Shown here: in pieces, positions 47,549 through 56,709 of the stretch | How positions within the stretch are numbered: position 1 is the first letter of the stretch | How the letters are laid out: each line of letters begins with the position of its first letter | From: Vibrio sp. SCSIO 43135 | Lineage (GTDB): Bacteria; Pseudomonadota; Gammaproteobacteria; Enterobacterales; Vibrionaceae | Assembly: GCF_023716665.1 (NCBI RefSeq) | Contig: NZ_CP071859.1 | Span: forward strand, 62,001 to 126,000 | Direction: 5' to 3' | DNA: 64,000 nucleotides | The notes under the pieces: model-generated | Told to the model about the DNA's origin: nothing | Database searches by the model: none | What the model saw: only the letters and a program-made list of their open reading frames with translations | Made by a program: the position numbers and the translations under genes

Positions 47549-47578
47549 ATAGTATGTGTATTTAGTTACATATACTAT
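47549..47578. repeat. 12 bp inverted repeat near right island end
   Basis: ATAGTATGTGTA (47549-47560) and TACATATACTAT (47567-47578) pair with one mismatch around a 6-base spacer. It lies 31 bp upstream of the 47023-47517 gene and about 65 bp from the island end, so it could be an operator for that gene or a recombination accessory site. Confidence 0.5.
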
Positions 47579-47628
47579 TAAAAGTTAACAATCCTTCAAT
47601 TACTTATACTGAAAATTATTTTTATAGT

Positions 47629-47642
47629 GGTACTAAGTACCG
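47629..47642. repeat. Right island end, palindromic GGTACTAAGTACC
   Basis: GGTACT-A-AGTACC (47629-47641) is a 13 bp palindrome abutting the host greB codon 47. Read inward it resembles the left end (GGTA-TTAGT). It is a candidate recombinase site. Confidence 0.5.
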
Positions 47643-47783
47643 ATCCGCATTCTCACTTCGGTCTCCAAGGCTGGCTGCCCAAGTGACTTTCTTGGTGACT
47701 TCCGGACGCTCTTCGCGCCAAAGAAAGTCCAATTCCTTCTTTAGTTTTTCATAACCTTCACGAGTAATTAGGTTTGTTTTCAT
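47643..47783 (-). pseudogene. greB: greB, 5' fragment (codons 1-47)
   Basis: The reverse strand from 47783 encodes [15 protein letters not shown] and continues to GDRSENAD, identical in register to residues 1-47 of GreB. The frame then enters island sequence (CGG TAC TTA) and loses similarity. Only the tip of the coiled-coil domain is encoded, so the product should be inactive. The native promoter region shared with the divergent ompR (47784-47939) is intact, so a truncated message may still be made. Confidence 0.95.
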
Positions 47784-47939
47784 ATTCTTGACGTTATTCG
47801 ATTGAATCTACTGCATACATTAGCTAAAAAGGTAATAAACGTTAACAATTCTTTGCGCCACTTTGCTTAGAACAGTGTTACATTTTGCGTGACCTAATTT
47901 TCTTTGGGTACAAGCTTATTAAATAGGTGGAACCATTAC

Positions 47940-48659
47940 ATGCAAGAAAACTACAAAATATTAGTGGTAGACGACGATGCGCGTCTACGTGCGTTACTAG
48001 AGCGTTACTTATCAGAGCAAGGATTCCAAGTACGCAGTGTCGCTAACAGTGAGCAGATGGACCGCCTGTTAACACGTGAAAACTTTCACCTTATGGTGTT
48101 GGATTTAATGCTGCCTGGTGAAGATGGCTTGTCTATCTGTCGCCGCCTGCGTAACGCTAACAATATGCTGCCAATCCTTATGCTGACAGCCAAGGGCGAT
48201 GAGATCGACCGTATTGTTGGCCTAGAAGTGGGTGCAGACGATTACCTACCAAAACCATTTAATCCACGTGAATTGCTTGCTCGTATTAAAGCGGTATTGC
48301 GTCGTCAAACGATTGAAGCACCGGGAGCGCCAAGCTCTGAAGAATCAGTGGTTGAGTTTGGCGAGTTCCGTTTGAACTTAGGTACGCGTGAAATGTTCCG
48401 CGGTGATGAACCAATGCCACTCACTTCAGGTGAGTTTGCGGTTCTGAAGTCCTTGGTGACCAATGCGCGTGAGCCGATGTCGCGCGATAAACTGATGAAC
48501 ATGGCTCGCGGACGCGAATACTCAGCTATGGAGCGTTCGATAGACGTTCAAATCTCGCGTTTGCGCCGCATGCTAGAGGTTGACCCAAGTAAACCTCGAT
48601 ACATCCAAACGGTTTGGGGGCTAGGCTACGTCTTTGTCCCAGACGGTAAAGAAGTTTAA
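47940..48659 (+). CDS. ompR: Osmolarity response regulator OmpR
   Basis: Two-component regulator of porins and envelope genes. The receiver domain (residues about 5-120) has the acidic pair D11-D12, the phospho-acceptor in VLDLMLPGEDG (D55) and the conserved Lys in PKPFNPREL. The C-terminal winged helix ends in SRLRRMLE...YIQTVWGLGYVF. ATG at 47940 follows GGTGG and gives 239 residues starting MQENYKILVVDDD, exactly like E. coli OmpR. It is divergent from greB and upstream of envZ. Confidence 0.98.
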   Translation: MQENYKILVVDDDARLRALLERYLSEQGFQVRSVANSEQMDRLLTRENFHLMVLDLMLPGEDGLSICRRLRNANNMLPILMLTAKGDEIDRIVGLEVGADDYLPKPFNPRELLARIKAVLRRQTIEAPGAPSSEESVVEFGEFRLNLGTREMFRGDEPMPLTSGEFAVLKSLVTNAREPMSRDKLMNMARGREYSAMERSIDVQISRLRRMLEVDPSKPRYIQTVWGLGYVFVPDGKEV

Positions 48660-48669
48660 GCTTTATTCT

Positions 48670-48706
48670 AAGCTCTCACATTGCTTCAATGTGGGAGCTT
48701 TTTTTA
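48670..48706 (+). terminator. Terminator-like hairpin between ompR and envZ
   Basis: AAGCTCTCACATTG pairs with CAATGTGGGAGCTT through one G-U-type mismatch around a short loop, followed by TTTTTT. It lies 11 bases after the ompR stop and 51 bases before envZ. Confidence 0.8.
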
Positions 48707-48756
48707 CGATACTCCCTCCACCTCGTTAGGTCATTGCCATTCGTTAGGTTATTTCT

Positions 48757-50061
48757 ATGCGCATTCGCAGTTCGTTTACTCAATCGATTCTAATATTTTT
48801 TACTTTGCTGATCGCCAGCCAAGTGTACTCATATTATGCGGTGTTCAACTACGCACTGATGCCTAGCTTACAGCAGTTTAATCGCATCCTAGGTCATGAA
48901 ATCAATCTGATGTTGGATGATTCTGTTGAGTTTCAAGAAGAGCTCGAGCTTGATGCACCATCGCGTCGCAGAGTGTTAGAACAGCTTGGCGTGACCATCC
49001 ACTCAGAAAGCAGCGAGATTGCCGATGAGTATTATCATGCGGTGACCATCGACCTGATGAGTGAAGAGATGACTCAAGAGTTAGGTGCACCAACTGATGT
49101 GAGGATGATGCTAGGCAGTGAAAGTTACATTCTTTGGATAAAAACAGAATCTCTACCTGGTTCGCTGATACGTATTCCACTTTCTGAGCTGCAAGAAGAA
49201 GACTTCGCCCCTCTGTTTCGTAATAGCTTGATTATGGCGCTATTGATTGTGGCAGGTGGTTGGCTCTTCATTCGTTTGCAAAACAGACCTCTGATTGCGT
49301 TAGAGAAAGCTGCGAAAGGGGTAGGACGTGGTGAAATACCTCCACCTTTGCCTGAAAAAGGGGCATCAGAAATTCGTTCCGTGACTCGTGCGTTTAACCA
49401 GATGTCGAAAGGCATTCAGGAGCTTGAAGAAGACCGAGCACTGCTGATGGCTGGGATTAGCCACGACTTACGAACGCCGCTGACCCGAATTCGTTTGGCT
49501 ACAGAAATGATGTCTCCTGAAGACAGCTATTTAGCTGAGGGGATCATCAGTGATACTGAAGAGTGTAACGAAATCATCAGCCAGTTTATGGACTACCTAA
49601 AACCAGTCAATACACAGTCGTTTGAAGCGGTCGACCTCAACGATATCGCTAAAGATGTTGCCACGTCAGAAGGCGGTTACGAGATCCAAATTGAGACGGA
49701 TCTGCAAGATAACATGAAGCCTGCTTTTGGTACGCCAATAGCGCTAAAGCGTGCCGTCAGCAACCTAGTGGTGAATGCAGTGCGTTATGGTGGTGGCTGG
49801 ATTAAGATTTCGACAGGAACGACGGCTGACAATAAGTTGGCCTGGATTTGTGTGGAAGATAACGGCCCCGGTATCGAGCAAAGCCAAATTGCCAAACTGT
49901 TTGAACCCTTTACTCGTGGAGATACAGCGCGCGGAAGCGAAGGTACAGGGCTCGGACTCGCGATTGTGAAACGTATCGTCAGTCAGCACCATGGCTCGGT
50001 GGTGGTGAATAATCGCAGTGAAGGTGGTCTGAAGGCGCAGATAAGCTTCCCAACCAAATAA
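48757..50061 (+). CDS. envZ: Osmosensor histidine kinase EnvZ
   Basis: Inner-membrane sensor kinase and phosphatase for OmpR. Two membrane segments (about 12-34 and 158-178) flank a periplasmic domain. A HAMP linker (ENRPL-like [18 protein letters not shown]), the H-box [15 protein letters not shown], and the N, G1 (DNGPGI) and G2 (GTGLGLAI) boxes are all present. Its 434 residues are a little shorter than E. coli EnvZ (450). Unlike E. coli it does not overlap ompR: 97 bp with a terminator-like hairpin lie between. Confidence 0.95.
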   Translation: MRIRSSFTQSILIFFTLLIASQVYSYYAVFNYALMPSLQQFNRILGHEINLMLDDSVEFQEELELDAPSRRRVLEQLGVTIHSESSEIADEYYHAVTIDLMSEEMTQELGAPTDVRMMLGSESYILWIKTESLPGSLIRIPLSELQEEDFAPLFRNSLIMALLIVAGGWLFIRLQNRPLIALEKAAKGVGRGEIPPPLPEKGASEIRSVTRAFNQMSKGIQELEEDRALLMAGISHDLRTPLTRIRLATEMMSPEDSYLAEGIISDTEECNEIISQFMDYLKPVNTQSFEAVDLNDIAKDVATSEGGYEIQIETDLQDNMKPAFGTPIALKRAVSNLVVNAVRYGGGWIKISTGTTADNKLAWICVEDNGPGIEQSQIAKLFEPFTRGDTARGSEGTGLGLAIVKRIVSQHHGSVVVNNRSEGGLKAQISFPTK

Positions 50062-50068
50062 TCTATGT

Positions 50069-50099
50069 AAAAAAGGGGCTCAATTGAGCCCCTTTTTTT
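50069..50099. terminator. Bidirectional terminator envZ/recG
   Basis: AAAAAGGGGCTC and GAGCCCCTTTTT pair around AATT, with T runs on both strands between the convergent envZ and recG. Confidence 0.93.
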
Positions 50100-50115
50100 A
50101 AGGTTAAATACTAAC

Positions 50116-52194
50116 CTACGCTTTGGAGTAGACATCTCTATCACCCAGCCAGCGGTCGATAATGGCAACGGCGTTTTGCGGATAGTTGTCGTGGATGTAG
50201 CGCGCAATACGCTGAACTTCTGGGATTAACCTTTGGTCACGCACCAAATCGGCAATCTTGAAATCCGCTAATCCAGTCTGTTTTGTGCCTAGTAACTCTC
50301 CGGGCCCTCTAATCTCTAGGTCTTTCTGCGCAATCACAAAACCATCATTGCTTTCGCGCAGAACGCTTAATCGCTTCTGTGCAGTCTTAGACAGAGGGGA
50401 GTGGTACAGCAACACACAATGACTTGCGACACTGCCTCGGCCCACACGGCCTCGCAGCTGGTGGAGTTGAGCTAGCCCTAATCGTTCTGGGTTTTCGATG
50501 ATCATTAAGCTTGAGTTAGGTACATCAACGCCAACTTCAATCACAGTTGTCGCTACCAGTAGGTGCAGTTTGTTGTCTTTGAAGTCCTGCATGACTGCCT
50601 GCTTTTCGGCCGGTTTCATTCGGCCATGAACCAAACCAATTTTGACATCGGGTAGTGTGCGTTGCAGCTCTTCTGCTGTGTCGGCAGCGGCTTGTGCTTC
50701 AAGCACTTCTGATTCATCGATCAGTGTGCAGACCCAATAGGCTTGCTTTCCTTCGTTGAGGCAAGCATTACGTACACGCTCGACAATATCATCCCGTTTA
50801 GTGTCGGGAATAGCGACCGTTTGGATAGGGGTTCTACCGGGTGGAAGTTCATCTATGATGGAGGTTTCTAAATCAGCATAAGCCGTCATCGCGAGTGTAC
50901 GTGGAATTGGGGTCGCGGTCATGATCAGCTGATGTGGGAAGTTGCCTTGTTTCACGCCCTTTTCTCTTAGCTCTAAGCGTTGGTGTACACCAAACCGATG
51001 CTGCTCATCAATGATGACTAAGGCCAAATTATGGAACTCGACGTGTTCTTGAAAGAGAGCGTGAGTACCCACTACCATTTGTGCTTCACCGCTGGCGATG
51101 CGCGCCAGCTCGGTCTCTTTTGCTTTGCCTTTTAGTTTACCGGCTAACCACCCGACTTGAATGCCCATCGATTCGAACCAAGAGGCAAAGTTGATCGCGT
51201 GTTGTTCCGCTAGTAGCTCAGTGGGTGCCATAAGTGCGACTTGGTGGCCATGCTCAATGGCACGTACCGCCGCGAGTGCTGCAACTAAGGTTTTCCCAGA
51301 GCCTACGTCTCCCTGAACAAGGCGCATCATTGGGTGGGGCTTTTCCAAGTCCGATTCAATTTCTTTTACCACGCGTGCCTGAGCGTTGGTCGGCTCAAAC
51401 GGCAGCTGCTTGAGGAGTTGTTGCTTAAGTGAATCGACTGGCGTAAGGGGAGTGGCAGCATCTTGCTGACCTTTACTACGTACCGACAGCATCGATAAGT
51501 TTTGCGCCAATAACTCTTCCATGATCAAGCGAACTTGAGCTGGGTGCTTCCCTTCATCAAACTCGTCGAGGTTGATGGTAGGCTGCGGGCGGTGAATGGT
51601 ATGCAGTGCCTGCGCCAACGTAATTTGGTGATCGTATAGCCCATTTGGAAGTAGCTCTTGCACTGCTGCTTTATCGAGCAAAGCTAGCGCTTGATCGGTG
51701 AGGTTGCGTAAAGTGATCTGTCTAAGGCCGTCTGTGGTTGGGTAGACGGGGGTAAGGTTTTGTTCGATATCTGGGGTTTGGCGAGGAGCAAAAAACTTGT
51801 AATCAGGGTGAATGATTTCAAGTCCCATCCCACCTCGCTTAATCTCACCGTAAGCGTGTACTAACTTACCTTCAGCGAAGTTATTCTTAATCGCGGCAGT
51901 AAAATTAAAGAAACGCAGTGTCACGGTGCCGTTACCATCACTGATTTTAACCGCTAACATCTTTCGCTTGCCGAAGATGGTATCCACACTCATTACCTTG
52001 CCTTGCACTGCAGCCCACAGGCCAGCATGAAGTTTTGCAATAGGGTAGATTCGTGTGCGATCTTCATAGCGAAGGGGGAGGTGAAAGAGCAGATCTTGCA
52101 CATTGTTTAGGCCGACTTTAGCCAGCTTTTCTGCCACTTTTGCACCAACACCAGACAGTGAAGTGAGCGGAATAGCGGAAAGCAGTTGAGACAT
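50116..52194 (-). CDS. recG: ATP-dependent DNA helicase RecG
   Basis: Branch-migrating helicase that remodels stalled forks and R-loops. The N-terminal wedge/OB domain (about 1-220) includes LLFHLPLRYEDRTRIYP. The helicase core has Walker A GDVGSGKTLVA, the DEQH box (IIDEQHRFG), TATPIPRT and the late motif HQLRGRVGRG. Its 692 residues match E. coli RecG. It is the last gene of the gmk-rpoZ-spoT-trmH-recG cluster on this strand, with a 122 bp gap to trmH. Confidence 0.98.
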   Translation of the reverse strand: MSQLLSAIPLTSLSGVGAKVAEKLAKVGLNNVQDLLFHLPLRYEDRTRIYPIAKLHAGLWAAVQGKVMSVDTIFGKRKMLAVKISDGNGTVTLRFFNFTAAIKNNFAEGKLVHAYGEIKRGGMGLEIIHPDYKFFAPRQTPDIEQNLTPVYPTTDGLRQITLRNLTDQALALLDKAAVQELLPNGLYDHQITLAQALHTIHRPQPTINLDEFDEGKHPAQVRLIMEELLAQNLSMLSVRSKGQQDAATPLTPVDSLKQQLLKQLPFEPTNAQARVVKEIESDLEKPHPMMRLVQGDVGSGKTLVAALAAVRAIEHGHQVALMAPTELLAEQHAINFASWFESMGIQVGWLAGKLKGKAKETELARIASGEAQMVVGTHALFQEHVEFHNLALVIIDEQHRFGVHQRLELREKGVKQGNFPHQLIMTATPIPRTLAMTAYADLETSIIDELPPGRTPIQTVAIPDTKRDDIVERVRNACLNEGKQAYWVCTLIDESEVLEAQAAADTAEELQRTLPDVKIGLVHGRMKPAEKQAVMQDFKDNKLHLLVATTVIEVGVDVPNSSLMIIENPERLGLAQLHQLRGRVGRGSVASHCVLLYHSPLSKTAQKRLSVLRESNDGFVIAQKDLEIRGPGELLGTKQTGLADFKIADLVRDQRLIPEVQRIARYIHDNYPQNAVAIIDRWLGDRDVYSKA

Positions 52195-52316
52195 AGCGAG
52201 GCTCTAAGTAAGTGGCTGAAATTAAGGTTAGTTAACCACCTGACTGTGTTTTTGTACAGGATAAATTACAACGCTTTGGTGAAGATAGAAGCCCTCCAAA
52301 GCGTTGTTCGTCGAAG

Positions 52317-53000
52317 CTAGGCTTTTTGCATCTCTTTCCACCATGCTTCTTCAGCAACAATTTGACCTTGGTCGTCTAATGGCGGATAAGGCAGTTTTTT
52401 GCGTTTAGCGACTTTAGCCAGCACAGGATGGCCGCGTTCAAACAAAATGCGATGAATGGTTTCTTCTGGTAGCGCGCTTTCTTCTCGCTGATACATTCCA
52501 GCCATTTCACGTTGACGTTGGGCTTCGTATAGGAGTACGGCGCTTGCAACAGAAACGTTTAATGATTGAACCATACCAATCATCGGGATGATGATGTCTT
52601 GGTCTGCCATCTCCAGAGCTTGCTTTGAAGCGCCAGTTTTTTCATTGCCAAGAATGATAGCGGTTGGCTTAGTGTAATCAATCTCGCGAAAATCGACGGC
52701 AGTGTCCGATAAGTTGGTGACCAGTACCTGCATGCCTTGAGATTTCAGCTCTCCAATGGCATCCCCGATGGTGTCGTGTGTGTCAACTTCAACCCAGTTA
52801 CGCGCACCCGCCGAGGTGTGGCTTAGCGTGCGCATTTCATTTGGCCAAACTGCATGGACTTTATGGATGCCTGTTGCATCTGCAGTACGGATAACCGCTG
52901 AAACGTTGTTAGGTTTGTGTACTTCTTCTAAGCACAGCGTTAAGTCTGTTTGACGAGATTTCAGCACTTGCTGAATACGTTGGTATCTTTCTATATTCAT
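52317..53000 (-). CDS. trmH: tRNA (guanosine-18-2'-O)-methyltransferase TrmH
   Basis: SPOUT-class enzyme that methylates Gm18 in the D-loop of tRNAs. Motifs 1-3 are visible: NVSAVIRTADATG, ILGNEKTG and the knot segment IPMIGMVQSLNVSVASA. ATG at 53000 gives 227 residues starting MNIERYQRI, in line with E. coli TrmH; the in-frame upstream extension to 53033 runs into a hairpin and is unlikely. It lies downstream of spoT, as in E. coli. Confidence 0.96.
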   Translation of the reverse strand: MNIERYQRIQQVLKSRQTDLTLCLEEVHKPNNVSAVIRTADATGIHKVHAVWPNEMRTLSHTSAGARNWVEVDTHDTIGDAIGELKSQGMQVLVTNLSDTAVDFREIDYTKPTAIILGNEKTGASKQALEMADQDIIIPMIGMVQSLNVSVASAVLLYEAQRQREMAGMYQREESALPEETIHRILFERGHPVLAKVAKRKKLPYPPLDDQGQIVAEEAWWKEMQKA

Positions 53001-53010
53001 AATGATATAA

Positions 53011-53035
53011 AAATGCGCTCCGAAAGAGCGCATTT
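53011..53035 (-). terminator. Hairpin between spoT and trmH
   Basis: AAATGCGCTC and GAGCGCATTT form a perfect 10 bp stem around CGAAA. On the reverse strand it is followed by TTATATCATT. It could be a leaky terminator that lowers trmH-recG expression relative to spoT. Confidence 0.6.
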
Positions 53036-53053
53036 ATTTAATGTTTAACTAAT

Positions 53054-55174
53054 CTAGTTCTTTCTGCGCCTAACTCTTAACGCATGCGGCATCACACGAA
53101 TTTTCTTCATGATGCTAGCTAAGTGCACACGGTCTTTAGTCGTCAGTAGCACAGTCACGGTATACAGGCGACCATCACGCTCTTCGGTCGACAGGCCATG
53201 AATGTTAGAGCCCGTCTTAGAGATAACATTGGTTAGCTCAGCCAGTGCGCCTTGGTGGTTCTGCATGTCGACTTTCAGTTCGGTGATGAACTCTTGGTCA
53301 TAGTCGTTAGACCATTCTACAGCCATGTACTTGTCTGGTTCTTTTTGATAACCACGAACGTTTGGACAAGTTTCACGGTGTACTACTAAACCACGGCCTG
53401 GCGATACGTGAGCAATAATGTGATCATCCGGAATAGGGTGACAACAGTTAGCAAAGGTCAACAAGATGCCTTCCGCACCGCGGATTGGTAGTTTCTTCTT
53501 CGGCTTACCGTCGCTGCTTTCTACTTCGGTCAGTTCATCGGCATCACCCAGTAGGCGGCGAGCGATGACGATACTCATGAGCTCGCCTAAACCAATTTCA
53601 GCCAGTAGGTCTTCGACGCTATCGACTTTCAGGTCTGTGAGTACATGTTGCACATTGTCTTCACTGATGTCTGAAAGAGAAAGCTCGCCCAATGCATGGT
53701 TAAGCAGGCGGCGACCTAAGGTGATCGACTCTTCACGGCGCATGGTTTTCAGAACCTGACGGATCTTGGTGCGAGCACGTGAAGTCACCACATAGTTTAG
53801 CCACGCGGCATTCGGGCGTGCCCCCGGCGCACTAATGATCTCGATTGTCTGACCATTTTTCAGTGACTTGCTCAGTGGGTAAGGATTTCTGTCTACACGA
53901 GCACCAACACACATGTTGCCAACATCGGTATGAACGGCATAAGCGAAATCTACTGCTGTTGCACCAACTGGTAGCTCGACAATGCGACCCTTCGGCGTGA
54001 AGACGTAAATCTCATCAGGGAAGAGATCGGATTTAACGTTTTCAATGAATTCGAAGGAGTTACCAGCACTTTGCTGCAGCTCGAGTAGGCTTTGCATCCA
54101 GCGCTGAGCTTTTACCTGCGCTGTGGTGCCAGTGCGATCGCCATTGCCTTTGTATGACCAGTGCGCCGCGACACCTTTGTCTGCCATTTGGTCCATGTCT
54201 TCGGTACGGATTTGTACTTCAACAGGTACGCCATGTGGACCAACCATTGAGGTGTGCAAAGATTGGTAGCCGTTCGCTTTTGGTACCGCAATGTAATCTT
54301 TCATGCGGCCCGGACGCGGCTTATACAAGCTATGAACTTGTCCAAGAACTCGATAACAGGTATCGGCGTCTTCAACGACGACACGGAAAGCGTAGATATC
54401 CATGATGGTATGGAAACGCTGCTCTTTGGTTTTCATCTTGTTATAGATGGAGAACAGGTTCTTTTCACGGCCTAAGACACGAGCTTTCAATCCAACATCT
54501 TCCAAGCGACCTTCAATTTCGCTGTGGATGCGTTGAATCATCTCTTTACGGTTACCACGCGCAGCACGTACTACTTCTTTGAGTACGCGATAACGGTTGG
54601 GGTAAAGTGCTTCAAAACCTAGCTCTTCAAGCTCGGTTTTAATGTTATGGATACCTAGGCGATGTGCCAAAGGAGAGTAGATTTCGAGCGTTTCACGAGC
54701 AATACGACGCTTTTTATCAGGGCGAAGTGCACCTAGCGTACGCATGTTGTGTGTGCGGTCGGCAAGCTTGATCAGAATAACGCGGATGTCTTGCACCATG
54801 GCAAGGACCATCTTACGGAAGTTCTCTGCTTGAGCCTCTTTGCGATCTCGAAATTTAAGCTTATCCAGCTTAGATACGCCATCCACTAATTCAGCAACAG
54901 TATTGCCAAACTTTTCTTCTAGGTCTTCTTTGGTGACGTCACAGTCTTCGATAACGTCGTGAAGGAGCGCTGCTTGAAGTGTTTCAATATCTAGGCGCAT
55001 TTCGGCCAAGATACGAGCTACAGCAACAGGGTGGATGATATACGGTTCACCGCTTGAGCGGGTTTGCCCTTCATGGGCGTCTCTCGCTACCACATAAGAT
55101 TGACGCAGAGCCTCAATTTGAGGCTCTGTTAGGTATTCTTGGGCAACGTCTTTGAGGCTATCGAATAGATACAA
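53054..55174 (-). CDS. spoT: Bifunctional (p)ppGpp synthetase/hydrolase SpoT
   Basis: Balances the alarmone (p)ppGpp in response to starvation. Domain order: HD hydrolase (IIHPVAVARIL, LLHDVIED, KLADRTHNMRTL), synthetase (YQSLHTSMVGP), TGS (VYVFTPKGRIVELP), helical, and ACT (FITELKVDMQNHQGALAELT). Its 706 residues match E. coli SpoT. The start codon is TTG (residues MYLFDSL); E. coli spoT also appears to use TTG. It lies 86 bp downstream of rpoZ. Confidence 0.98.
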   Translation of the reverse strand: MYLFDSLKDVAQEYLTEPQIEALRQSYVVARDAHEGQTRSSGEPYIIHPVAVARILAEMRLDIETLQAALLHDVIEDCDVTKEDLEEKFGNTVAELVDGVSKLDKLKFRDRKEAQAENFRKMVLAMVQDIRVILIKLADRTHNMRTLGALRPDKKRRIARETLEIYSPLAHRLGIHNIKTELEELGFEALYPNRYRVLKEVVRAARGNRKEMIQRIHSEIEGRLEDVGLKARVLGREKNLFSIYNKMKTKEQRFHTIMDIYAFRVVVEDADTCYRVLGQVHSLYKPRPGRMKDYIAVPKANGYQSLHTSMVGPHGVPVEVQIRTEDMDQMADKGVAAHWSYKGNGDRTGTTAQVKAQRWMQSLLELQQSAGNSFEFIENVKSDLFPDEIYVFTPKGRIVELPVGATAVDFAYAVHTDVGNMCVGARVDRNPYPLSKSLKNGQTIEIISAPGARPNAAWLNYVVTSRARTKIRQVLKTMRREESITLGRRLLNHALGELSLSDISEDNVQHVLTDLKVDSVEDLLAEIGLGELMSIVIARRLLGDADELTEVESSDGKPKKKLPIRGAEGILLTFANCCHPIPDDHIIAHVSPGRGLVVHRETCPNVRGYQKEPDKYMAVEWSNDYDQEFITELKVDMQNHQGALAELTNVISKTGSNIHGLSTEERDGRLYTVTVLLTTKDRVHLASIMKKIRVMPHALRVRRRKN

Positions 55175-55260
55175 ATTTTAGGCCCGGCTGGTTAGTCGTT
55201 CGAAAAACAACGTACTTATTACAGTGTGCTTCGAAAACAGCTGACGTCGAAAACGAGTTG

Positions 55261-55533
55261 TTATCGAGTGTGAGCGATGCTGCTTACTGCTGCTAGCTCA
55301 GCTGCTTCTTGCTCTTGCTGTTCTTGACGTTCACGTGCGTCTAGAACTTCTTTAGTGATAAGGCCTTCTTCGATTTCGCGTAGAGCGATAACGGTTGGCT
55401 TATCGTTCTCTTCTGGCACTAGTGAATCTTTACCGCCAGTTTGCATTTGACGTGCGCGGCGTGCCGCAATTAGAACTAGGTCGAAACGGTTGCCAACTTT
55501 TTCAACAGCGTCTTGAACAGTTACGCGTGCCAT
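55261..55533 (-). CDS. rpoZ: RNA polymerase omega subunit
   Basis: Small subunit that helps assemble and stabilise RNA polymerase and forms part of a ppGpp site. The 90-residue protein starts [29 protein letters not shown] in pattern, the universal omega core, with [12 protein letters not shown] following. The position between gmk and spoT is the same as in E. coli. Confidence 0.98.
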   Translation of the reverse strand: MARVTVQDAVEKVGNRFDLVLIAARRARQMQTGGKDSLVPEENDKPTVIALREIEEGLITKEVLDARERQEQQEQEAAELAAVSSIAHTR

Positions 55534-55637
55534 AAGGACTCCAAATAATTAACTAAAATTTTGAATGACGAGAAAGTATACAACCTAAGTGCTTTATATT
55601 CTAGCTCTTAAGCTGCCACTTAACATTGCGGAATGGA

Positions 55638-56315
<678 letters not shown>

Positions 56316-56474
56316 TTAAAGATAGCACTGACCATGAATATTCGACCAATTGGCGAAATTTAGGTCAGAAAAATGGAGGCGAAGAGTAGCATAAGTCGAC
56401 TATTTAGGACAACAAGATCGCATTGAGATCATGGTTTATTTATTGAGCGGGCAAGCCAGCGAAATTGATCTAAA

Positions 56475-56490
56475 ACGAAAACGTTTGCTT
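56475..56490. promoter_or_regulatory. PurR-box-like site 1
   Basis: ACGAAAACGTTTGCTT matches the PurR consensus ACGCAAACGTTTNCGT at all but two or three positions, including the central AACGTT. It lies upstream of the purine permease promoter and also upstream of gmk. Most of the remaining 56262-56474 spacer shows no clear site. Confidence 0.65.
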
Positions 56491-56516
56491 TTTTGCGTTT
56501 TTCAGCAGTAAAGACG

Positions 56517-56544
56517 TTGAGTTTTTAGTCAATATCCTTACAAT
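56517..56544 (+). promoter_or_regulatory. Promoter of the purine permease
   Basis: TTGAGT (56517-56522) and TACAAT (56539-56544) with a 16 bp spacer form a good sigma-70 promoter. Transcription would start near 56551, inside the second PurR-like box and about 12 bases before the riboswitch. Confidence 0.6.
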
Positions 56545-56546
56545 CC

Positions 56547-56562
56547 GCGCAAACGTTTAAAT
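56547..56562. promoter_or_regulatory. PurR-box-like site 2
   Basis: GCGCAAACGTTTAAAT keeps the CGCAAACGTTT core of the PurR consensus but loses the right end. It covers the predicted transcription start, which suits repression. Confidence 0.55.
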
Positions 56563-56627
56563 GCTGTATATGTCTAATGAAATGGATTAGATGTCTCTAC
56601 TATCGAGCCTATCTCGATGACTACGGT
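56563..56627 (+). ncRNA. Purine riboswitch (guanine type, C74)
   Basis: P1 GCTGTA/TACGGT (56563-56568 with 56622-56627); P2 TCTAAT/ATTAGA (56573-56578 with 56586-56591) closing the 7-base loop GAAATGG; the core TGTCTCTAC (56592-56600); P3 ATCGA/TCGAT (56602-56606 with 56614-56618); and the terminal core GACTACG (56619-56625). All fit the purine riboswitch fold, including GG in L2 opposite CC in L3. The specificity base in GACTA is C, so guanine or hypoxanthine is the expected ligand. A T6 run follows at 56627-56632, suggesting a transcription-level switch. Confidence 0.85.
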
Positions 56628-56709
56628 TTTTTAGTGTGACGTCTCCTCTTATTAGGTACTCACAGCATGCACAACGTTTACTATTTATTTAAATTGTAAA
56701 GGTTTCATT

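Larger units (their letters stand above)
32447..47642. mobile_element. Genomic island of about 15.2 kb inserted in greB (Gamma-Mobile-Trio-like)
   Basis: The host greB reading frame is interrupted between GAT (codon 47, ending at 47643) and TAC (codon 48, starting at 32446), so the inserted DNA spans these bases. The island carries GmtY/GmtZ/GmtX-like recombination genes on the left, a spare greB, a regulator pair, and a leftward GTPase-based operon on the right. Its base composition is more AT-rich than the flanks, especially 40.8-46.9 kb. No long direct repeat marks the ends. The inner ends look like imperfect inverted repeats. Confidence 0.93.

Noticed and set aside
47629..47641. GGTACTAAGTACC considered as a fourth copy of the XRE operator
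   Set aside because: It contains ACTAAG but lacks CTTAGT at the right spacing; it is better explained as an end palindrome.
56627..56632. T6 run after riboswitch P1, considered as a complete intrinsic terminator with P1 as its stem
   Set aside because: P1 is only about six base pairs with wobble pairs and encloses the whole aptamer, so I list the run as part of an unresolved expression platform and not as a separate terminator.
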